Positions 54,068-64,000 of a stretch of 64,000 bases of DNA are shown here, one piece after another. Position 1 is the stretch's first letter. Each line of letters opens with the position of its first letter. Below the pieces are notes generated by a model. It had not been told where the DNA came from. It made no database searches and saw only the letters and a list, made by a program, of their open reading frames with translations. Source of the stretch: Streptococcus sanguinis (GTDB taxonomy: Bacteria; Bacillota; Bacilli; Lactobacillales; Streptococcaceae); assembly GCF_001078705.1 (NCBI RefSeq), contig NZ_CDMW01000001.1, positions 1,729,541 to 1,793,540 on the forward strand, in the 5' to 3' direction. The position numbers and the translations under genes were made by a program.

Positions 54068-54859
54068 TTATTTACCAGTAAAGTTTGGACGACGTTTCTC
54101 AGAATAAGCCCGAACTCCCTCTTTGAAATCTTCTGTAAAAGCAAGCGATTTCTGCAGTTCCAACTCTAGTTCTGCATACTCAGACCAGCCGCTAAACAGA
54201 CTCTTCCAGACCATTTCTTTCATGGCTCTGTAAGAATTAAGAGAGCCGCGTTTCAGCTTCTTCAGCAACTGTTCCGTTGTTTTTTCCAATTTCTCTGCTT
54301 CACAGACTTTATAAAGCAAGCCATAATCCAGAGCTTTCTCTGCAGTCAGAGCTTCCCCAGTCATAACCAGATGGGTCGCCCGAGTCACCCCGATAGCACG
54401 AGCCAGTAAGAAAAGACCGCCAGCATCTGGCGCCAGACCAACTCCGACAAAGGCTTGAATGAAACGGGATTTTTCAGTCGCAATACAGAAATCCGCTGCA
54501 ACGACCATATTGGCAGCCGCACCAGCAACAGGACCATCAACACTCATGATAACTGGCTTAGGAAGGCGTTTCATAGCAAAAGAAATATCATTGACCAATT
54601 CAGCGATTTTCACCAAGGATTGGACATCATCATCACTGACTGCTCTCTGCATCTCAGCCAAGTCTCCACCCACTGAAAAAACCTTTCCATTCGCATTGAT
54701 AACTAAAAATTTGACGGACTCATCCTTAGCAGCAAGTTCAATAGCCTCTAAAATTTCCTCACACATAGGAATATTAAAGCCATTTGAAACTTCAGGACGA
54801 TTGAAAGTAATCGTTGCTACTTCATCTGCTACATGATAGAGAATTCCATTAAATGTCAT
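54068..54859 (-). CDS. fabM: Trans-2-decenoyl-ACP isomerase FabM
   Basis: A 263-residue crotonase-superfamily enzyme that converts trans-2- to cis-3-decenoyl-ACP and so makes unsaturated fatty acids in streptococci. [41 protein letters not shown] and the [22 protein letters not shown] oxyanion region match the family. It has its own promoter with a FabT box and precedes fabT by about 140 bases. Confidence 0.93.
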   Translation of the reverse strand: MTFNGILYHVADEVATITFNRPEVSNGFNIPMCEEILEAIELAAKDESVKFLVINANGKVFSVGGDLAEMQRAVSDDDVQSLVKIAELVNDISFAMKRLPKPVIMSVDGPVAGAAANMVVAADFCIATEKSRFIQAFVGVGLAPDAGGLFLLARAIGVTRATHLVMTGEALTAEKALDYGLLYKVCEAEKLEKTTEQLLKKLKRGSLNSYRAMKEMVWKSLFSGWSEYAELELELQKSLAFTEDFKEGVRAYSEKRRPNFTGK

Positions 54860-54914
54860 TTCAGCTCCATTCCCGACCTGATCTCAAATCAGCCGTTTTA
54901 TTCTATTCTTAAAT

Positions 54915-54934
54915 AATTTGATATTCAAATTATA
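54915..54934 (-). promoter_or_regulatory. FabT box overlapping the fabM -10
   Basis: AATTTGATATTCAAATT (54915-54931) fits the FabT consensus exactly. The minus-strand TATAAT at 54929-54934 overlaps it, so FabT binding would block fabM transcription. The remaining AT-rich sequence to 55050 shows nothing else. Confidence 0.85.
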
Positions 54935-55058
54935 CACAACTTATATTTTATCATAAAATATAAAAGAAAGGAAATAAAAAATGGGTAAAAATTAGATAGC
55001 ATTCTGATTTTAAAAGATATTAGCAATAATTTTGGTAAAAATAGTATAAAAACAACGT

Positions 55059-55087
55059 TTGAATAATTTTCAGAATTTTGTTATAAT
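55059..55087 (+). promoter_or_regulatory. Aspartate kinase promoter
   Basis: TTGAAT, 17-base spacer, extended -10 TGT-TATAAT on the plus strand. Confidence 0.82.
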
Positions 55088-55111
55088 TTTTAAAATAAGA
55101 TAGGAGACCCT

Positions 55112-56476
55112 ATGAAAGTTGTAAAATTTGGCGGAAGTTCATTGGCTTCTGCACTTCAATTAGAAAAAGTTTTGAACATTGTCAAATCTGACCCTGAACG
55201 TCGTTTTGTTGTGGTTTCAGCCCCTGGTAAACGTCATGACGACGATATCAAAGTAACAGATGCCCTGATTAAATATTACCGAGAGTATATTGCAGGAAAT
55301 GATGTCACACCTAACCAACAGTGGATTATTAATCGCTATGCAGATATGGTGGCAGAATTAGGTTTGAAACCAAAAGTGCTAGAAAAAATTTCAAAAAGCA
55401 TTACAACCCTTGCAACCCTGCCAATTGAAGATAACGCATTTCTTTATGATACTTTTCTCGCTGCAGGGGAAAATAACAACGCCAAACTGATTGCAGCATA
55501 TTTCAGTCAAAATGGCGTTCCTGCTCGCTATGTTCATCCAAGAGAAGCAGGACTCCTTGTTTCCAGTGAGCCAGGTAATGCACGCATTCTCCCTTCTAGT
55601 TATGATAAGATTGAAGAACTCAATAATTCTAATGAAGTTCTAGTTATCCCTGGTTTCTTTGGTGTTACTCAAGATGGCCAAATCTGTACTTTCTCCCGTG
55701 GTGGTTCTGACATTACAGGTTCTATCATTGCTGCAGGCGTCAAAGCAGATATTTATGAAAACTTTACTGATGTTGATGGAATCTTTGCTGCCCATCCCGG
55801 CATTGTTCACAAACCGCATTCCATTCCCGAGCTAACCTATCGTGAAATGCGTGAATTGGCCTACGCAGGCTTTACTGTTCTCCATGATGAAGCTCTGCTT
55901 CCAGCATACCGCGGTAAAATTCCTCTGGTTATTAAAAATACCAACAACCCAGAACATCCAGGTACTCAAATTGTTCATAAACACAGTAAGGAACACTTAC
56001 CAGTCGTTGGGATTGCTGGAGATGCTGGCTTTGTCAGCATTAACATGTCCAAGTACTTGATGAACAGAGAAATCGGCTTTGGTAAACGCGTCCTTCAAAT
56101 TCTTGAAGATCTGAATATTGGTTGGGAGCACATGCCTACAGGAATCGACGACCTCTCCATTATCTTACGTGAGCGCGAATTAACTCCTATCAAAGAGGAA
56201 GAAATCCTTCGTCAGCTTGTCCAAAAAGCAGAGGTTGATCATGCAGAAATTGAACATGACCTTTCTATTATCATGATTGTTGGTGAAAAAATGAAAAGCC
56301 ATATCGGGGTTACGGCTACCGCAACCAAAGCTCTTTCAGAAAATAACATCAACATTCAAATGATGTCCCAAGGTTCAAGCGAAGTATCCATCATGTTTGT
56401 TGTTGAAAAAAATCAGGAAAAAGCGGCCATCCGCGCTTTATACAGAGCCTTCTTTGAAGTCAACACAGAATCATAA
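55112..56476 (+). CDS. Aspartate kinase
   Basis: A 454-residue monofunctional aspartokinase that phosphorylates aspartate, the first step to lysine, threonine, methionine and diaminopimelate-type products. KVVKFGGSSLAS opens the kinase domain; FSRGGSDITGSIIAAG and ENFTDVDGIFAAHP form the active site; two C-terminal ACT domains (about 310-450; IMIVGEKMKSHIGVTATATKALSENNINIQMMSQGSSEVSIMFVV) suggest allosteric feedback. GGAGA precedes the ATG. It stands alone, convergent with nothing and followed by a terminator. Confidence 0.95.
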   Translation: MKVVKFGGSSLASALQLEKVLNIVKSDPERRFVVVSAPGKRHDDDIKVTDALIKYYREYIAGNDVTPNQQWIINRYADMVAELGLKPKVLEKISKSITTLATLPIEDNAFLYDTFLAAGENNNAKLIAAYFSQNGVPARYVHPREAGLLVSSEPGNARILPSSYDKIEELNNSNEVLVIPGFFGVTQDGQICTFSRGGSDITGSIIAAGVKADIYENFTDVDGIFAAHPGIVHKPHSIPELTYREMRELAYAGFTVLHDEALLPAYRGKIPLVIKNTNNPEHPGTQIVHKHSKEHLPVVGIAGDAGFVSINMSKYLMNREIGFGKRVLQILEDLNIGWEHMPTGIDDLSIILRERELTPIKEEEILRQLVQKAEVDHAEIEHDLSIIMIVGEKMKSHIGVTATATKALSENNINIQMMSQGSSEVSIMFVVEKNQEKAAIRALYRAFFEVNTES

Positions 56477-56522
56477 AAGCAAACCTCAGAAGCATTTTTA
56501 TCATACAATCACTCGATAATAG

Positions 56523-56564
56523 AAAAAGGCAGAAGCTAGTTACGTACTAACTTCTGCCTTTTTG
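56523..56564 (+). terminator. Terminator of the aspartate kinase gene
   Basis: AAAAAGGCAGAAG pairs with CTTCTGCCTTTTT, extended by TAGT/ACTA, with the T run on the plus strand. It may also stop minus-strand transcription from the rRNA operon. Confidence 0.88.
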
Positions 56565-56707
56565 ATTTTACTGCTAAATAATGTTATTTAATTCACAGAC
56601 TATCTTAAAAACAATAGCTTTTAACACTAGCACTCACAATCATAGAATTATCTCCCATTATAAATGATACCAAAATGTAAAAAAAAAGAGGTAAAACCTC
56701 TTTGAAA

Positions 56708-56781
56708 CTCCGCCAGTAGGACTCGAACCTACGACATCATGATTAACAGTCATGCGCTACTACCAACTGAGCTATGGCGGA
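56708..56781 (-). tRNA. tRNA-Asn (GTT)
   Basis: A 74-base cloverleaf on the minus strand: acceptor TCCGCCA/TGGCGGA, anticodon loop CTGTTAA (GTT), T loop GGTTCGAGTCC. It is the last gene of the rRNA operon, just after 5S. Confidence 0.95.
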
Positions 56782-56787
56782 TAAACG

Positions 56788-56903
56788 CTAAGCGACTTCC
56801 ATATCTCACAGGGGGCAACCCCCAACTACTTCCGGCGTTCTAGGGCTTAACTGCTGTGTTCGGCATGGGTACAGGTGTATCTCCTAGGCTATCGTCACTT
56901 AAC
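56788..56903 (-). rRNA. 5S ribosomal RNA
   Basis: Minus strand, including GTGACGATAGCCTAGGAGAT near the 5' end, CCATGCCGAACACAGCAGTTAAGC in the centre and GGGGGTTGCCCCCT. Ends are approximate. Confidence 0.93.
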
Positions 56904-57018
56904 TATTGAATTAACTACTTTACCTCTCAGGCAAGCCTTGTCAACTCAAAATTGAATACAATATCAAATCTCACAATCTCTAAACCATTCGCTGCACTCT
57001 GATGAAGCTCTTATTCTA

Positions 57019-59917
<2,899 letters not shown>

Positions 59918-60159
59918 TATTTTTGACCTTTCAGTCTTAAACTCATTAATATTCACAGCGTTTTCGGTTTATTTTCTTGTTACTATTTGATATTAGTATT
60001 CAATTTTCAATGGACAAGTAGGATAGCTATCAACCAAAGTTGAATCCCAGACTAACTTCTTAGGAAAAAAGACTAACTTCCTTGTGTTCATCGAACACAA
60101 TGTCAGTTCTCTATTTTTCTACAGAAGTTCCCGCAAGCGGAACGTCTTCCATATCCTAA

Positions 60160-60232
60160 TGGAGCCTAGCGGGATCGAACCGCTGACCTCCTGCGTGCAA
60201 AGCAGGCGCTCTCCCAGCTGAGCTAAGGCCCC
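60160..60232 (-). tRNA. tRNA-Ala (TGC)
   Basis: A 73-base cloverleaf on the minus strand in the 16S-23S spacer: GGGGCC... acceptor, anticodon TGC in CTTTGCACG, T loop GGTTCGATCC. Confidence 0.96.
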
Positions 60233-60290
60233 ACATAGCCCTCTCAAAACTAAACAAGACTCAAGTGCATTCCGTGTGTCCTTACGGACT

Positions 60291-61846
<1,556 letters not shown>

Positions 61847-61985
61847 GTTTGAGTTCGCACTCATTACTGTCCACTGACAGATTTATTTTCTCGTTTTTTG
61901 ACAGGTTACATATCTCTATGTCACCCTGCACTTGGTTCGTCTTGTTCAGTTTTCAAAGGGCTTTGTCTTTCGCGACAACTATATT

Positions 61986-62015
61986 AGTATATCACCTATA
62001 CCCACCAACTGTCAA
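61986..62015 (-). promoter_or_regulatory. rRNA operon promoter P2 (proximal)
   Basis: TTGACA, 18-base spacer, TATACT on the minus strand, preceded by an A/T tract (T run on plus at 62018-62031) that could act as an UP element. Confidence 0.85.
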
Positions 62016-62117
62016 TACCTTTTTTTTTTTTGACAGGTTACATATCTCTATGTCACCCTGCACTTGGTTCGTCTTGTTCAGTTTTCAAAGGGCTTTGTCT
62101 TTCGCGACAACTATATT

Positions 62118-62147
62118 AGTATATCACCCAACCACACCTCCTGTCAA
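62118..62147 (-). promoter_or_regulatory. rRNA operon promoter P1 (distal)
   Basis: TTGACA, 18-base spacer, TATACT on the minus strand, preceded by an AAAATTTTT-rich upstream region suited to an UP element. Confidence 0.85.
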
Positions 62148-62256
62148 TACCTTTTTTGAAAAATTTTAAAAAATTTTTATTTTTAAATTGGTTGATTATT
62201 TTACATTCCTTTGTGGCTAGTCAATTGACGTACATTCTATATCTTTTTAAATGCGC

Positions 62257-62284
62257 AAAAAAATGCCCTTTCGGACATTTTTTC
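62257..62284 (-). terminator. Terminator of the ami oligopeptide transporter operon
   Basis: AAAATGTCC pairs with GGGCATTTT around GAAA, followed by TTTT on the minus strand, at the amiF stop. Confidence 0.88.
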
Positions 62285-63210
62285 TATTCTTGTTCTTGTT
62301 TATACTTTTCGAGTTCAGCTTTATTAGCCCAGACATAATGTCCTGGACGAATCTCTGCCATTTCTGGTTTATCAACAGAATAATCGTGCTGTTCAGGATC
62401 ATAGACCTTCAACACTTTCTTGCGTTCTAAGATTGGGTCTGGGATTGGAACAGCCGAGAGCAGGGATTGTGTGTAGGGATGGACCGGATGGTTGAACAAC
62501 TCCTCTGTCTCAGCCACTTCTACAATGACTCCTTTGTAAATTACGGCGATACGATCAGAAATAAAACGAACTACCGAAAGGTCATGGGCAATAAAGAGAT
62601 ATGTCAAGCCCAGCTCTTTTTGGAATTTTTTCAAAAGATTCAGAACCTGAGCCCGGACAGATACATCCAAGGCTGAGATAGGCTCATCAGCAATTACGAA
62701 ATCTGGTTTCATGACCAAAGCGCGAGCAATCCCAATCCGCTGACGCTGTCCACCAGAGAATTCATGAGGATAGCGAGTTAAATGCTCAGCCAACAAGCCG
62801 ACTTCATTGATGATATCTTTGACTTTTCTTTGACGATCTTCTTCGCTATCAAATAAGTGATAATTGTAGAGACCCTCAGATATGATGTAGTCAACCGTTG
62901 CACGTTCATTCAGGCTAGCTGCTGGGTCTTGGAAAATCATCTGAATCTTACGAATCAAATCCGCTTCTTCTGCTTTAGACTTTTTCCCATTAATCTTTTT
63001 GCCTTCGTAGAAGATATCACCGGCACTTGTATCATTAAGTCCGATAATAGCTCGACCAATAGTAGTCTTACCAGAACCTGATTCTCCTACAAGAGAGAAA
63101 GTTTCCCCCTTATTGATGAAGAAATTTGCATTTTTTACTGCTACAAATTTCTTACTTCCTTCGCCGAAGGAAATTTCTAAATCTTTAATTTCAACTAATT
63201 TTTCAGTCAT
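62284..63210 (-). CDS. amiF: Oligopeptide ABC transporter ATP-binding protein AmiF
   Basis: A 308-residue OppF-type ATPase that with AmiE powers oligopeptide import (nutrition and peptide-pheromone sensing). Walker [13 protein letters not shown]-loop [16 protein letters not shown], signature [16 protein letters not shown], Walker [13 protein letters not shown] and the C-terminal oligopeptide_HPY region ([16 protein letters not shown]) are complete. It follows amiE by about 10 bases and ends the ami operon. Confidence 0.95.
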   Translation of the reverse strand: MTEKLVEIKDLEISFGEGSKKFVAVKNANFFINKGETFSLVGESGSGKTTIGRAIIGLNDTSAGDIFYEGKKINGKKSKAEEADLIRKIQMIFQDPAASLNERATVDYIISEGLYNYHLFDSEEDRQRKVKDIINEVGLLAEHLTRYPHEFSGGQRQRIGIARALVMKPDFVIADEPISALDVSVRAQVLNLLKKFQKELGLTYLFIAHDLSVVRFISDRIAVIYKGVIVEVAETEELFNHPVHPYTQSLLSAVPIPDPILERKKVLKVYDPEQHDYSVDKPEMAEIRPGHYVWANKAELEKYKQEQE

Positions 63211-63220
63211 TTCCTTCCTC

Positions 63221-64000
63221 CTAAGCTTCTAATTGATTGAAGCCCATTTTTGAACGAATTTTTTCATGTAGGTTTTCGATAATCTCTGGCTTATGAACCT
63301 TAGGTGCGTCTTCGTGGAGCAACCAAGTCTTAGCCCAGTGAGTCTCAGATACATTGAAAGCCGGCGCTGCTTCTTCAAAGTCAATTGACATAGCATAGTC
63401 AGATCGCAAAGCAAAGGCATCCCCTTTGATTGGCGAATAAAGAGACGGTGGAGTACCAGGAATCGAGTAAAGTGCACCGTTTGCATCTGCCAACTGTGGT
63501 AAGCTTGACAGTAGACTCCATGTATAAGGATGTTTTGGCTCATAGAAGATTTCTTCAACTGTACCGTATTCGATAATCTCACCAGCATACATAACCGCAA
63601 CCTTATCTGCAATACTAGCTACAACTCCAAGGTCGTGCGTAATAAAGATGGTTGTGAAATGATATTCTTGCTGCAAGGATTTGAGCAAGTCAATGATCTG
63701 CGCTTGAATGGTTACATCGAGGGCCGTTGTCGGCTCATCACAGATAAGAATATCAGGACGGCAAGCCAAGGCAATAGCGATAACAATCCGCTGACGCATA
63801 CCACCTGAGTATTGGAAAGGATATTCCTCAAAACGCTTTTCCGCATCAGGAATCCCGACCTTACTCATGTAGTCAATAGCCATTTTTTTAGCTTCTTTGG
63901 CTGATTTTCCTTGGTGCTTGATAATGACTTCTGTAATTTGGCTTCCAATAGTATTAATCGGATCCAAGCTCGTCATAGGATCTTGGAAGATAGTCGCAAT
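63221..64000 (-). CDS. amiE: Oligopeptide ABC transporter ATP-binding protein AmiE (partial, 5' end beyond window)
   Basis: The reading frame enters from the window edge ([13 protein letters not shown] at the end of the window), so the N-terminus and Walker A are missing. What remains shows the Q-loop [16 protein letters not shown], signature [16 protein letters not shown], Walker [14 protein letters not shown]-loop [10 protein letters not shown] and the oligopeptide-type C-terminus ([15 protein letters not shown]). It is the OppD-type partner of AmiF. Confidence 0.94.
   Translation of the reverse strand: MATIFQDPMTSLDPINTIGSQITEVIIKHQGKSAKEAKKMAIDYMSKVGIPDAEKRFEEYPFQYSGGMRQRIVIAIALACRPDILICDEPTTALDVTIQAQIIDLLKSLQQEYHFTTIFITHDLGVVASIADKVAVMYAGEIIEYGTVEEIFYEPKHPYTWSLLSSLPQLADANGALYSIPGTPPSLYSPIKGDAFALRSDYAMSIDFEEAAPAFNVSETHWAKTWLLHEDAPKVHKPEIIENLHEKIRSKMGFNQLEA

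Larger units (their letters stand above)
61893..62155. repeat. Tandem ~132-bp duplication carrying rRNA promoters
   Basis: The segment starting GACAGGTTACATATCTC at 61900 recurs at 62032 and runs, essentially identical, through the -10 box to about 61994 and 62126. It diverges in the promoter spacer and matches again at GTCAATACCTTTTTT. Each unit carries one promoter pointing to 16S. Confidence 0.9.

Noticed and set aside
61900-62155. The repeated segment as a CRISPR-like or insertion element
   Set aside because: There are only two long units, each bearing an rRNA promoter; no spacers, transposase or terminal inverted repeats are present.

Overview
The window is a chromosomal segment of a viridans Streptococcus, most likely of the sanguinis/mitis group. 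Evidence is the one-direction fab/acc cluster with fabM, fabT, fabK and a FabT regulon, the manLMN-adhP neighbourhood, a YSIRK-type surface protease, CcrZ beside TrmB, and an rRNA operon in the order 16S-tRNAAla-23S-5S-tRNAAsn. Species cannot be fixed from the sequence alone. Most genes lie on the minus strand.

Layout. 1-1000: a DUF3278 membrane protein whose 5' end is tandemly duplicated, plus a small membrane protein. 1.0-5.3 kb: T-box-led operon of a HExxH protein, glyQ, glyS and a DUF896 protein. 5.3-9.9 kb: a very large secreted subtilisin-like protease without a sortase signal. 10.0-14.06 kb: an AT-rich island of two abutting genes, a DNA methyltransferase (TTG start) and a MORC/Hsp90-like GHKL ATPase; this is the best candidate for a poorly described (probably anti-phage) system. 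14.06-17.1 kb: GNAT, aldo/keto reductase, a small membrane protein and nagA with a NagR-like operator. 17.2-23.0 kb: the rimP-nusA-ylxR-ylxQ-infB-rbfA translation operon, with unusual start regions at rimP and nusA.

23.1-32.7 kb: trmB, ccrZ, ecsBA, a HIT protein, a coiled-coil protein, lytR, GNAT, tsaE, a purine permease, a DUF1361 protein and a HAD phosphatase. 32.9-37.7 kb: adhP, the mannose PTS manLMN (promoter covered by two cre-like sites) and a DUF956 protein. 37.8-39.7 kb: a TetR-regulated oxidoreductase/GNAT operon with its palindromic operator. 39.7-41.2 kb: T-box-controlled serS. 41.3-43.95 kb: an AhpD-like protein, an acyl-CoA dehydrogenase-like protein and a TDT transporter. 44.1-54.9 kb: the complete type II fatty acid synthesis cluster, with four FabT-box-like palindromes. 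55.1-56.5 kb: aspartate kinase.

56.7-62.15 kb: a complete rRNA operon on the minus strand, driven by two promoters in a duplicated segment of about 132 bp. 62.3-64.0 kb: amiF and the 3' part of amiE (oligopeptide importer ATPases), cut by the window end.

No CRISPR array, insertion sequence or prophage was seen.
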